Shown here piece by piece: positions 17,656 through 25,789 of a stretch of 64,000 nt of DNA. The DNA is from Candidatus Methanoperedens sp. (lineage in GTDB: Archaea > Halobacteriota > Methanosarcinia > Methanosarcinales > Methanoperedenaceae), in contig VEPN01000001.1 of the NCBI GenBank assembly GCA_012026835.1, positions 1 to 64,000 of the forward strand. The letters run 5' to 3'. Positions within the stretch are counted from its first letter, which is position 1. The number at the start of each line of letters is the position of its first letter. The notes under the pieces were generated by a model. The model did not search any database and was not told the DNA's origin. It saw only the letters and a program-made list of their open reading frames with translations. The translations under genes and the position numbers were made by a program.

Positions 17656-18837
17656 CTATTTTGATGTGAGGTTAACATCTCTCTTCTTCGCCCATTCGAG
17701 CTGGTAAGTATCATAGAAAGTGGGATTCTTCACCGGGTCGTTGACCTTGTATCTGTCATACGGGTTGAACTCGTTCGTGTAAAGGTCTTTTAATTTGACA
17801 TCCCCCGGTTTCAGGAGCCCGATATCTTCATACCAGTCAATCCATTGCTGCAACGCTCTTTCTCTGACAAGACCTGTAGCTGAAAGATGATGCTCTCCTT
17901 CGACAGCAGGCGGCCAGCCATTCAGCGCCCCTATGTATTCGGCGCTTATTTCATGATTGTCGTCCGTCCATGCCTGTGATTTCACATATGCCCTGACAAG
18001 ACCTCTTACTGCTTCCGGGTTCTTGTCTATGAATTCCTGTGTAAACCCGATCATGCCGATCTCAGCATCCTGTTTATCGACAGGGCTTTTACCGAATACA
18101 TCCCAGCTTGACCATAATTTCCTGAATCCTCCCTTCTTCTGGTAAACCGCGGAATAAGTCGGACCTGCAGTAATGGCATCCACCAGTCCCTGTTTTAATG
18201 CTTGTTCATGCTGCGGTTCGGGAACGTTGACCGGGATGACCTGATCCCTGGGTATATTGTATTCTTTGAAATATGCAGTCCAGTAAAAACCTCCGCATCC
18301 AAGGTCCCATGAACCCACCTGGGATGGGCTGGTAGCTACTTTTTTCCCGATCAGGTCTTTTGGTTCCTTGATCGAGCTGTTCTCCAGTACATATATATCG
18401 TGATGAGGATAAACAGGATGTCCGAAGCTGGCAGTCATTACTCCTTTTATTTTCATCCCGCCTTTGTTCGCATTAATAAAAAAATCAGGATGAGCAGATA
18501 CAAAATCGATCTTACCTGTTTTCAGGGCAACAAGCTGGTCGGCCCATGGGATTGCGCCGACTCGCTCTAACCTGATACCCTCTTCCTCAAGAAACCCGTA
18601 TTTCTCTGCAATTACTTCCTGTCCGCTGTGGAATGTGGGAGGGATCGGGATCTTCAGAGTTATTATCTCCTCTGGCTTTTCCCCTGCAAAAAGATCATCT
18701 TTTGATTGCGCCGGTACTGCGCCGGATTTTTCCTGTACTTTGTTCAAATCACTTTTTCCCAGGCTCCATCCGATGGTGCCTGCCAGGATTATTACGATCA
18801 CTAAACCCGAAATCAGATATGTCTTATTTTTTTCCAT
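17656..18837 (-). CDS. ABC transporter substrate-binding protein (NMT1/SsuA type)
   Basis: A 393-residue binding protein, the longest of three paralogues in the region. It has a signal/anchor (TYLISGLVIVIILAGTIGW), FHSGQEVIAEKYGFLEEEG, and the shared C-terminal KDLYTNEFNPYDRY. The segment WDLGCGGFYWTAYF is distinctive and holds the only conserved Cys. It lies 17 bp downstream of the permease gene, giving the order ATPase-permease-binding protein. Ligand is unknown; the family covers sulfonates, taurine, nitrate and aromatic acids. Confidence 0.85.
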   Translation of the reverse strand: MEKNKTYLISGLVIVIILAGTIGWSLGKSDLNKVQEKSGAVPAQSKDDLFAGEKPEEIITLKIPIPPTFHSGQEVIAEKYGFLEEEGIRLERVGAIPWADQLVALKTGKIDFVSAHPDFFINANKGGMKIKGVMTASFGHPVYPHHDIYVLENSSIKEPKDLIGKKVATSPSQVGSWDLGCGGFYWTAYFKEYNIPRDQVIPVNVPEPQHEQALKQGLVDAITAGPTYSAVYQKKGGFRKLWSSWDVFGKSPVDKQDAEIGMIGFTQEFIDKNPEAVRGLVRAYVKSQAWTDDNHEISAEYIGALNGWPPAVEGEHHLSATGLVRERALQQWIDWYEDIGLLKPGDVKLKDLYTNEFNPYDRYKVNDPVKNPTFYDTYQLEWAKKRDVNLTSK

Positions 18838-18853
18838 TTTTTCCCTCCGTTTT

Positions 18854-19639
18854 TTAACTGCGAACTATCTCCTCTTTCCATTTGCTTACACTTCTCTCAA
18901 CGCCAATCAGGAGGTAGTTGATAACTACACCCAGTATTGTCAGCGCCACTATCGCTGCGTACATATCCGGGATAGCGAATTTTGCCTCTGAGTTGATCAC
19001 AAAAAAACCCAGTCCCGCATTTGCCCCGATCATCTCGGCAGCTACCAGGACTATCAATGATACTGTGCCAGCATATCTCAGGCCGGTAAATATGGCAGGG
19101 GCGGCTGCAGGCAGAACTACTTTCCTGAACATGCCTGTATGAGGAATTCCCATAGACCTTGCCGATTTTATTAAAAGGGGGTCAACATTCAGTACTCCGC
19201 TCACGGTGTTCAGGAAGATCGACCAGAAGCATGCCAGCGCAATTATAGCAAGTTTTGAAACCTCCCCGATCCCGAAGAACAGGATAAATACCGGAAATAA
19301 AGCAAGAATAGGAAGCTGTCTCATTGTTTGCAGCAGGGGGTCCATATACTTCTCGAAAGTCTTGAACCACCCGACGATGAAACCAAGAGGTATGGCTGTC
19401 AACGCCGCTATAGCAAATCCACCAAAAGCCCGCTGTAAACTTATTGAAGTATGTTTGAACAAAACCCCTGTTATGACAAGGTCATAAAGAGCCGAAAATA
19501 CGACCGATGCCGGCGGAAGAAAAACCGGATCGACCAGACCGGTTCTTGGAGCTATTTCCCAGATTAACAGAAATAGTATAATGGCAAATACTTTCTGTGG
19601 TAATAATTTTAACTGTTTAACAATATTTGCTGATCCCAT
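18854..19639 (-). CDS. ABC transporter permease (SsuC/TauC type)
   Basis: A permease of about 261 residues with six predicted membrane segments and the coupling loop IKSARSMGIPHTGMFRKVVL. I start it at the ATG at 19639, which follows a GTGAGGG ribosome site made from the end of the ATPase gene; a GTG at 19663 would overlap that gene by 19 bp. It is paralogous to 15746-16504. It forms the membrane part of the importer with the ATPase just upstream. Confidence 0.87.
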   Translation of the reverse strand: MGSANIVKQLKLLPQKVFAIILFLLIWEIAPRTGLVDPVFLPPASVVFSALYDLVITGVLFKHTSISLQRAFGGFAIAALTAIPLGFIVGWFKTFEKYMDPLLQTMRQLPILALFPVFILFFGIGEVSKLAIIALACFWSIFLNTVSGVLNVDPLLIKSARSMGIPHTGMFRKVVLPAAAPAIFTGLRYAGTVSLIVLVAAEMIGANAGLGFFVINSEAKFAIPDMYAAIVALTILGVVINYLLIGVERSVSKWKEEIVRS

Positions 19640-19644
19640 ATCCC

Positions 19645-20505
19645 TCACTTTGCCGTTTCCCACTTCGAAAAATTCGAAACTGCATTTCCTGATATCTGCT
19701 GTGCCCTGACAACTTCCTCTTTTAGAAGTTCCCAGAGTTTATATCTTGATTTGACAAAATCCTGTGATGACCTGATGTCGTCTTCGAACCTGTCGTTCCT
19801 TGCTATGGGGATATCTTCCATTTTTTTTATGACCCCCGGCCTTGCCGTCATGATCGCAACCTTATCAGAGAGGAATACGGCTTCATCGATGCTGTGGGTA
19901 ATGAATAATATTGTTTTGTGCGTCTCCTCCCAGATGTGCAGCAGTTCACGCTGCAGTATCTCTCTTGTCTGGGCATCCAGTGCGCCGAATGGCTCATCCA
20001 TCAGCAGTATATCGGGATCAAAAGCAAGCGCTCTTGCTATCGCTACGCGCTGTTTCATCCCGCCGCTGAGTTCATACGGATATCTGTCCTCAAAACTGTT
20101 AAGTCCGACAAGTGTCAGGTATTTCTGGGCGGTCCCTCTTCTCTCATTTTTCGGGATATTCTGGCTCTCAAGCCCGAACTCCACATTCTCAAGGGCTGTT
20201 CTCCACGGGAAAAGCGCGTATTGCTGGAACACGATACCCCTGTCAAGACCCGGTCCTTCTACGGGCTTGCCATCGATGTATATATTACCTTCGTTAGGCT
20301 TTGATAATCCCCCCACGAGATCCAAGAACGTGGATTTTCCGCATCCGCTTGGACCTACAATGGATATGAACTCACCCTTGTTGATTGCCAGGTTTACCCC
20401 TCCCAGCGCCAGCAATTCGTTCGAAGAGTTGCCATTATTTCTTGAATTTCCATTGGTTCTGATCTTGAATGTTTTTTTGATGTTTTCTGCCTTTATTTTC
20501 GTCAT
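19645..20505 (-). CDS. ABC transporter ATP-binding protein (SsuB/TauB type)
   Basis: A 286-residue ATPase with Walker A GPSGCGKST, the Q-loop in VFQQYALFPWRTALENVEFG, signature LSGGMKQRVAIARALA, Walker B DILLMDEPFGALD and the H-loop FITHSIDEAV. These are typical of nitrate/sulfonate/taurine importers. It is the only ATPase for two permeases and three binding proteins in the region. An Asn/Gly-rich insert (NGNSRNNGNSSN) lies after the first beta strand, similar to the tail of the NifH-like protein. Confidence 0.92.
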   Translation of the reverse strand: MTKIKAENIKKTFKIRTNGNSRNNGNSSNELLALGGVNLAINKGEFISIVGPSGCGKSTFLDLVGGLSKPNEGNIYIDGKPVEGPGLDRGIVFQQYALFPWRTALENVEFGLESQNIPKNERRGTAQKYLTLVGLNSFEDRYPYELSGGMKQRVAIARALAFDPDILLMDEPFGALDAQTREILQRELLHIWEETHKTILFITHSIDEAVFLSDKVAIMTARPGVIKKMEDIPIARNDRFEDDIRSSQDFVKSRYKLWELLKEEVVRAQQISGNAVSNFSKWETAK

Positions 20506-20517
20506 ATAATCACCATT

Positions 20518-20604
20518 TTATTTTTGAGCGATCGCAAAAACATTGTTGCTTATCCCGTCATATTTTTCAGCAAGCAAAGGCGTATCCAGTTTTAAATTAG
20601 TCAT
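20518..20604 (-). CDS. 28-residue leader peptide, probable methyltransferase N-terminal remnant
   Basis: A short frame with a strong AAGGAGG site, 12 bp upstream of the ATPase. Its sequence (LDTPLLAEKYDGISN) matches the first residues of the methyltransferase at 16787-17611 (YDTPELAEKYDRISN). It then stops. The simplest reading is that a second methyltransferase gene stood here and was deleted down to its start, leaving a translated leader that may couple translation to the ATPase. It is the first frame after the 20.7 kb promoter. Confidence 0.55.
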   Translation of the reverse strand: MTNLKLDTPLLAEKYDGISNNVFAIAQK

Positions 20605-20680
20605 CCCAGGCGCCTCCTTTTTCCATTTCAGAATGTTGTTTTGATGCCATGAACCTCTTTCTTGCCTTATGACATCACGT

Positions 20681-20747
20681 ATATAAGAGAATATAGAAAT
20701 CAGCAATAGTTGACCGAAAAATTCGTTTTTCTGAATTAATCGGGCAA
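20681..20747 (-). promoter_or_regulatory. Bipartite regulon promoter, copy 4 (ABC importer operon)
   Basis: On the minus strand TTGCC starts at 20747 and TTGCTGATTTCT at 20706, exactly 41 bp apart, with a CTTATATAC box about 20 bp further. The six bases before the second box (CAACTA) are identical to those in the metYXW copy. The 28-residue leader starts 102 bp downstream. Confidence 0.85.
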
Positions 20748-20803
20748 TATTTTCTCCATTAATTACAATACCATGTAGGTGATTTTGAAATAACAAAAAT
20801 AAA

Positions 20804-21022
20804 TCAATGTTTTCTTATGACAAATTTGACCTCGCTGCCCGATTCCTTGATATTTACTACTTCATGCCCGTGTTCCCTTATCCACTGAGGTATCGTGCTT
20901 TTCGCCACAGCATCATCTGTCAATACTTCAAGCTCTTCCCCGGATTTTAATTTCTCTATCTCTTTCTTGGTATAAAAAAGCGGCAGCGGGCAAACCCTGC
21001 CTCTTGCGTCCAGTTTATGCAT
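20804..21022 (-). CDS. TusA-family sulfur carrier protein
   Basis: A 72-residue protein with the LDARGRVCPLPLFYTKKEIEKL pattern of TusA and SirA-like proteins; the Cys in CPLP is the expected persulfide carrier. It is less like the other two TusA proteins here than they are like each other. It ends about 60 bp upstream of the 20.7 kb promoter element. A TTGCC occurs upstream of it, but without the second box, so it is not an obvious member of the shared regulon. Confidence 0.88.
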   Translation of the reverse strand: MHKLDARGRVCPLPLFYTKKEIEKLKSGEELEVLTDDAVAKSTIPQWIREHGHEVVNIKESGSEVKFVIRKH

Positions 21023-21241
21023 GTGTTATTTCATGAATCACTGCTTTATTGTAATTTTCGGTGCAGGCAAGAATTGCACTGATTGTTCGTTTTTTGTTTT
21101 AAATCTATTCAAGGTTGCCTGCCGCAAGTGTAAATACTCAGCCCCTGTCCAAAATACGAGTCGTATATATGCTGATCGATTGCTGCGCGCGATTGCTGTC
21201 TCCTTCTCCAGTCGAGTACAAGTCTTTCCTTTTTAAGCGTT

Positions 21242-22262
21242 TCAAGAAGTTTTAGCCTCATGCATTGCCGATAAACTGTTGATATATTGCCGATAAATTG
21301 CCGATAAGCCATATGAACGTTTCCGGTTAGATGGATTTGCCATGACCAGCCAGCCATCTTTAACCCAACCATTGAGCAGCAGGCGCGCCATACGTTCTGA
21401 AAGTCCCAGAGTATCGGCGACCTGGGACGTAGTAACCTGTTCGGTTTTGGAAAACAGCGCCAGTCGCGAAATATTCAAGCCATGGTGTAAGGTCAGCTTC
21501 TGCCCGCCCTTCGTAATAGTTGTGATGCGGATGTACCGCAAGTGAGTGATAATATCCCTCCAGGTCGCGCGCATGGTGTTCTTCCAGCGAGAAGAAACCG
21601 CTCAGTCCATAGCCACCCTGGTGCAGGATAAAGGTTGCAAACAGGCGCGCCGTCCTGCCATTGCCGTCATAGTAAGGATGAATGGTGACAAACTGATAAT
21701 GCACAAGACCAGCGATAAGGGGCGCAGGCAGACCTTCTTTTTCAGCGTTATTTATCCATTCAACAAATGCAGCCATGAGCGCAGGTACATCCTTTGCTTC
21801 AGGCGGCAAATAAACGATCGCACCCGATGCAGAATCACGGATCACGTTTTGTCCATCCCGGTATGGTGTGGGTTTAGCATGCGCACCTTTCTCGATGAGA
21901 GCATGAAGCCTTTTAATAAGCTCCTCTGTGAGCGGCATTTTTTTCGCAGCCCATTCCTCAACGCGCAGCAGCGCATTCCAGTAGTTTTTTACTTCACTGC
22001 CATCTCTTTCTCGTCCGTGGAATTGCGCCTTTTTTCCTTCGATGACCTGTTCAGCCTCTGCCAGTGTCAGGCGATTGCCTTCGATGCGTGTGGAATAATG
22101 TGTGGAACGGATGCGTGCGCGGTGCCGCAGTTCAGCCTCGGCTGCCGGAGGCAGGGGCGTGTGCTCGACAACGGCGCGCGCCGCTTCGATATCCATGAGT
22201 GCGCGGGCGATGGCTGGCGTAAGGGTGTAGCGAGGGTGCCAGGGGGGCAAAGATTGGGTCAT
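21242..22262 (-). pseudogene. Fic-domain protein, frameshifted
   Basis: The first 21360-22262 frame carries an intact Fic core: an N-terminal segment with STRIEGNRLT, then HPYYDGNGRTARLFA, the HPFxDGNGRxxR AMPylation motif. After TPWLEYF the frame slips and ends in nonsense. A second frame (21242-21574) continues with a winged-helix domain (TSQVADTLGLSERMARLLLNG). Fic-winged-helix proteins are common, so this was one gene. The region is richer in G+C than its neighbours and uses GCG/CGC-rich codons, suggesting transfer from a bacterium. Confidence 0.8.
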
Positions 22263-22707
22263 AGTGCTCCTGAATCGCTATTGATTTAAAGTTTCAATGA
22301 TTTTCTCGTTGGTTAAACTTTTATCAATATAATCGTAAGATGATGGCGTGTGGAAATGCAAATCCCACTTGCGCCAAATTGACCCTTTTGGATCGTTCAT
22401 AATAATCCACCACCGATGATAAACACCTTCTAATTATATATAAGTACTCCATCTTTGAATCATTAGAGCGCGTTAAGTTATTTATTTTCCTAATTTTATG
22501 ATAAATTACTGTGATAGTTTATGGATATAACCTCCAGTAATATCAATATTATTCACGTATCATTGTTAATGAAGTTTTGCGATTGCAAGTTATAATAAAT
22601 ATAAGGTAGCGGGATTATGCTCTTTACATAATAAAAAAGCCCTTACCATAAAAGGTGGCGCTCCACTTCTGGCGCGCCACATCAGCAGATATTTGTTAAA
22701 CGTCTGG
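22263..22707. other. Gene-free spacer
   Basis: 445 bp between the Fic remnant and a tusA gene. It is AT-rich with no supported reading frame. Near 22640-22685 there is a short GC-rich stretch (GGTGGCGC and GGCGCGCCACC-like) that can pair with itself and could be a terminator or repeat end. I see no RNA gene. Confidence 0.5.
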
Positions 22708-22941
22708 TCAGCCCTTCCGGACAAAGATATTGTAAATACTGTTATTCAATTCCACAGCAAGCAATTGATTCCCTGATTTCTTTGCCCACGCATCGATATT
22801 CTCCGGAGCCACAGGGTCGCTGGCAAGAACCTTTAGCACCTCACCTTTCTGGAGCTTATCTACATGCTGCTTTGTCCTGATCAAAGGATAGGGGCAGGCT
22901 TCGCCCCTGACATCCAGTTCGAAGTCGTGAACAATTACCAT
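22708..22941 (-). CDS. TusA-family sulfur carrier protein
   Basis: A 77-residue TusA-like protein with FELDVRGEACPYPLIRT; the Cys is the expected persulfide site. It lies 2 bp after a DsrE-type gene and closes a run of three DsrE-family genes plus tusA, the classical partnership in which TusA passes sulfur to DsrEFH/TusBCD proteins. It is a close paralogue of the TusA at the end of the nitrogenase-like operon. Confidence 0.9.
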   Translation of the reverse strand: MVIVHDFELDVRGEACPYPLIRTKQHVDKLQKGEVLKVLASDPVAPENIDAWAKKSGNQLLAVELNNSIYNIFVRKG

Positions 22942-22943
22942 CT

Positions 22944-23318
22944 TTAGAACACCAGCGTGACTTCGCTCTCCAGTATCTTGTTTGTGAGGTCATCGAGGCT
23001 CAACTTTGATATCCCATCGATGATCTCGCTCTCAACTACACCTCTCTTCTTCAGGTCAGTTTCAAGCGCATAGAACTTGACGCTGTCCTTTGCCTTTATG
23101 ATAGAAGCTTCGATGCTCGGTATGTCTTTCTGCCATACGGCAGCATCGCCGTAGCTGGTCTTCTGTCCTTTCACGATTGAATGCACTCCTCCGCTCACGA
23201 AAGTGATGGAAGGGGAATTGCCTGCCGCAGCCTGCGTCTCGGCAAGAGGAATTGCGCTGTAGGCGTCCTCTTTGCCGTATGGAGGCTGGGTCACGATTAT
23301 GTTTACTTTCTTGCTCAT
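22944..23318 (-). CDS. DsrE/DsrF-family sulfur relay protein
   Basis: About 124 residues starting MSKKVNIIVTQPPYGKEDAYSAI, a DsrE/TusD-type fold. The ATG at 23318 lies 4 bp after the upstream stop; a longer frame from 23375 would overlap the upstream gene and is rejected. No Cys is present in the usual active position, so it may be a structural subunit. It follows two other DsrE-like genes and precedes tusA. Confidence 0.78.
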   Translation of the reverse strand: MSKKVNIIVTQPPYGKEDAYSAIPLAETQAAAGNSPSITFVSGGVHSIVKGQKTSYGDAAVWQKDIPSIEASIIKAKDSVKFYALETDLKKRGVVESEIIDGISKLSLDDLTNKILESEVTLVF

Positions 23319-23322
23319 GTTC

Positions 23323-23703
23323 TCATCCCAGTAATATTGTCTTGTCTGATTCTGCTGTCCATTCCCCGAGGTCATAGAGACCGCCGATAACTACACCCTC
23401 GGTCTGCTGCTTTGTCACACCGCGGGCATCGGTGCATTTGATGCATGCGATCGCATCGGTTTTTGGAGTCTTGAGCCCTTTCTTAAGTATGGTGCCAAAG
23501 AGCTGCTCTACGACTGGGAACTCTTTTGGTCCCTGGTCTTTGTGCCCGATGATCGTGCCGTCAAGGTAGTTGAAGAAATTGACGTTGATACCCTTCTCCT
23601 TTGCAGCATGGGCGAGCCTGATGAGTGTGTATGCCGCCTCATCCCTGTAAGGTCCGTTTATGGAGACAATTGTTAAAGTTTTGCTGTTGCCGTTGTTTGC
23701 CAT
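23323..23703 (-). CDS. DsrE-family sulfur relay protein
   Basis: About 126 residues starting MANNGNSKTLTIVSINGPYRDEAAYTLI, typical of DsrE/TusD. It has cysteines in AIACIKCTDARGV, where DsrE carries its reactive Cys, so this is the likely sulfur-binding subunit. The ATG at 23703 follows GGTGACTG. The N-terminus contains another NNGN tract. It sits 11 bp downstream of the DsrH-like gene. Confidence 0.8.
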   Translation of the reverse strand: MANNGNSKTLTIVSINGPYRDEAAYTLIRLAHAAKEKGINVNFFNYLDGTIIGHKDQGPKEFPVVEQLFGTILKKGLKTPKTDAIACIKCTDARGVTKQQTEGVVIGGLYDLGEWTAESDKTILLG

Positions 23704-23714
23704 ATCAGTCACCT

Positions 23715-24041
23715 TTAGAACCATGCCACCCTGGTATTATCCTCAACTATATGGTCAAGGAGAGTGCCGATTTCCTTTACTTCCACGCCTGCTATCAGGT
23801 TGCCGTCAAGTCCCCTTGATTGCACAGCCCTGTCGTCTGCGAGTATCCTGATGCCTTTCTTTTTGGCATCCAGAAGTTTATTTCCGAATTCGCTTTTCCT
23901 TACAGCGGTAACACCGTCCTCGACAAGATAAAGAGAGACGTCATTACCTTTTGTCTTGGCCTTTAACCCAATATCCAGCACCAGATTCGGTATCTCGGTT
24001 GTATATGGGTCTTTGGACAATACTAACAATAGATTTGCCAT
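23715..24041 (-). CDS. DsrE/DsrH-like sulfur relay protein
   Basis: A 108-residue protein (LLLVLSKDPYTTEIPNLVL, then DVSLYLVEDGVTAVR) of the DsrE/DsrH/TusB-like fold. The last part (GVEVKEIGTLLDHIVED) resembles the C-terminus of small DsrE proteins. No Cys is seen. It begins 2 bp after the stop of the broken first gene of the operon (TAA-AC-ATG), so translation is coupled. Confidence 0.75.
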   Translation of the reverse strand: MANLLLVLSKDPYTTEIPNLVLDIGLKAKTKGNDVSLYLVEDGVTAVRKSEFGNKLLDAKKKGIRILADDRAVQSRGLDGNLIAGVEVKEIGTLLDHIVEDNTRVAWF

Positions 24042-24043
24042 GT

Positions 24044-24266
24044 TTATCGACCTCTAAAATAAATTTTGTGTTTGTTATTTGGTTCACCTGCCAATTCCTG
24101 CTCGACTCTTGCTATCATTGCATCGAGTGTTTCAAGTATCGGCGTTTTTCGTAGCGTCCGGGAGCGTTCAAACTCACGCCATTCCTTCAGTGTTTCAAGA
24201 ACCGGAGCTTTCTGTACTTTACCTTTATCAGAGACAAAGGCGATCCCTTCTTTTGATGTGATTCAT
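24044..24266 (-). pseudogene. Small first gene of the DsrE operon, start frameshifted
   Basis: An open frame coding about 72 residues (TSKEGIAFVSDKGKVQKAPV then LETLKEWREFERSR) ends with a TAA 2 bp before the DsrH-like ATG. It has no usable start: the ATG at 24266, well placed after GGTGAT, is one base out of frame, and the true frame has TGA at that spot. A single-base deletion would give an intact protein starting M-ITSKEG. It is either a recent frameshift, a base-calling error, or a gene using an unusual start. I do not recognise the family. Confidence 0.5.
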
Positions 24267-24301
24267 ATTGTATCACCTGATACCCGATAGAGAACTCAGT
24301 A

Positions 24302-24367
24302 CATATATCAGTTCAGAAATCAGCAACTTTTGATGGTTCTATTATGGATTCGTAGTAATAGGGGCAA
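24302..24367 (-). promoter_or_regulatory. Bipartite regulon promoter, copy 5 (DsrE/TusA operon)
   Basis: On the minus strand TTGCC starts at 24367 and TTGCTGATTTCT at 24326, exactly 41 bp apart, followed by GATATATG about 18 bp later. The first ATG of the operon is 60 bp downstream of the second box. Confidence 0.85.
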
Positions 24368-24410
24368 GTTTTGTCACAAAAATTTGATATATAAATAACA
24401 GTATCACATT

Positions 24411-24983
24411 TCAAAACCACTTGCCTGGCAATTGCTTTGGAGTATAATATTTTATATACCCGATAGCATCCTCGACTGATTTTGAAACATAATATAGCTC
24501 TTTATATTCTTTTTTCGCAAAATTCTCCTGATATCCAGTTTCAAATTGAGCGATCAGATTATCATAAAAACTGTTCGTATTAATAAAAACAACAGGTTTG
24601 TTGTGGAACATGAGCTGCTTCAGGGTGAGTACTTCAATAATTTCCTCAAGCGTCCCGAACCCCCCAGGCAATGCAATAAAGGCATCCGATCTTGATTCGA
24701 TAATTTCTTTCCTGTCGCGCAAGTTATTTGATATTATCAGTTCATCAGCCTGCTGATAGGCAATTCCTTTTTCTAAAAATGACCTGGGAATCACCCCGAC
24801 AACTTTAGTCCCGCTATTTTTTGCCGCTCTTGCCGTAATTCCCATCAATCCTACATCGGCCCCTCCGAAAACCAGGTCAAAACTTTCCCGGCCGAGCATT
24901 TCTCCCAATTCCACAGCCGTATCACAATACACAGAATTTACCGCTGAACTTGAAGAGCAAAAGACACAGATTGATTTGATCAT
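24411..24983 (-). CDS. LOG-family nucleotide hydrolase
   Basis: A 190-residue protein starting SICVFCSSSSAVNSVYCDTAVELG, with GGADVGLMG and the PGGFGTLEEI motif of the LOG family (once called lysine decarboxylases). Characterised members hydrolyse nucleoside 5'-monophosphates to free base and ribose phosphate. Length is normal. It ends about 45 bp from the upstream side of the 24.3 kb regulon promoter; transcription there continues away from it, so it is a separate unit. Confidence 0.9.
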   Translation of the reverse strand: MIKSICVFCSSSSAVNSVYCDTAVELGEMLGRESFDLVFGGADVGLMGITARAAKNSGTKVVGVIPRSFLEKGIAYQQADELIISNNLRDRKEIIESRSDAFIALPGGFGTLEEIIEVLTLKQLMFHNKPVVFINTNSFYDNLIAQFETGYQENFAKKEYKELYYVSKSVEDAIGYIKYYTPKQLPGKWF

Positions 24984-25081
24984 AATTTCTCATAATATTC
25001 TTCAACCAGATAAACCTATTAACATTAACTGTCGATATATTTATATACGACTAAAAAGTATTTCATTCAGAGGGTATTACA

Positions 25082-25789
25082 ATGGAAGATAAGTGTCCAA
25101 AATGCGGTAATTTCTTAATTACAAAAACAATTAAAAAGGAATTGGGTCATGGCAGTATTGATTATCCAGTTTCCCAGATGTGCCCGAAATGCAACTGGAG
25201 CAAAGACTTAACAGGTGCCGGGGATATAGCCCCGAAACCTCTTGCAGTACCGGAGGAAGAAATAAAAAAAGAGGTGGTAAAACCTGCGGCGGCGCCTGTC
25301 AAGATACGGCCAAAATCAGAATCCCCATCATCAGGTATGAATACGGTCATAATTGTTGTTCTTGCCATATTTGTGATTGCAGTGCTTGCATGGGTTTTTT
25401 TGCCGCCTGCCCCAAAACAATCTTCTGAAGCCCCAACCCCGACACCGACCCCGGCAATCACAGGAAGTCCTGTTGCCACTGCTACAGTTGTTATCGCTAA
25501 TACGCCTGTTATTGAAGTTACGCCAACCGGCGTCCAGAAATGGATACAGCTTGACAGCTACAGGATTTTTAGAAATGATGCATCAAATATAAAGGTAGGG
25601 GATAAGGTGACATGGAAAAATATAGGAAAAGACCCATTCACGCTTCTTAGCAATAATATACCTGATTTCGGGGAAAAACTTCTGGATAATGAAAAAATAA
25701 CCTCATATATATTTAAAAAAGCAGGAACTTATGGTTTCTACCTTAAAAATAATGAAAACCTGAACGGGACTATTATTGTCGAAACTTAA
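25082..25789 (+). CDS. Zinc-ribbon membrane-anchored protein with cupredoxin-like C-terminal domain
   Basis: A 235-residue protein. Residues 4-45 form a zinc ribbon (CPKCGN ... CPKCNW). A single membrane segment (VIIVVLAIFVIAVLAWVFL) lies near residue 90, followed by a Pro/Thr-rich linker (TPTPTPAITG). The C-terminal part (VGDKVTWKNIGKDPFTLLSN ... KKAGTYGFYLKN) has the strand pattern of a plastocyanin-like fold, but no Cys and no full set of copper ligands is visible. The zinc ribbon would be inside the cell and the beta domain outside. Confidence 0.65.
   Translation: MEDKCPKCGNFLITKTIKKELGHGSIDYPVSQMCPKCNWSKDLTGAGDIAPKPLAVPEEEIKKEVVKPAAAPVKIRPKSESPSSGMNTVIIVVLAIFVIAVLAWVFLPPAPKQSSEAPTPTPTPAITGSPVATATVVIANTPVIEVTPTGVQKWIQLDSYRIFRNDASNIKVGDKVTWKNIGKDPFTLLSNNIPDFGEKLLDNEKITSYIFKKAGTYGFYLKNNENLNGTIIVET

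Noticed and set aside
20804-21075. Seventh copy of the regulon promoter upstream of the tusA at 20804-21022
   Set aside because: TTGCC is present but no second box lies 41 bp downstream, and the distance to the start codon would be too short.
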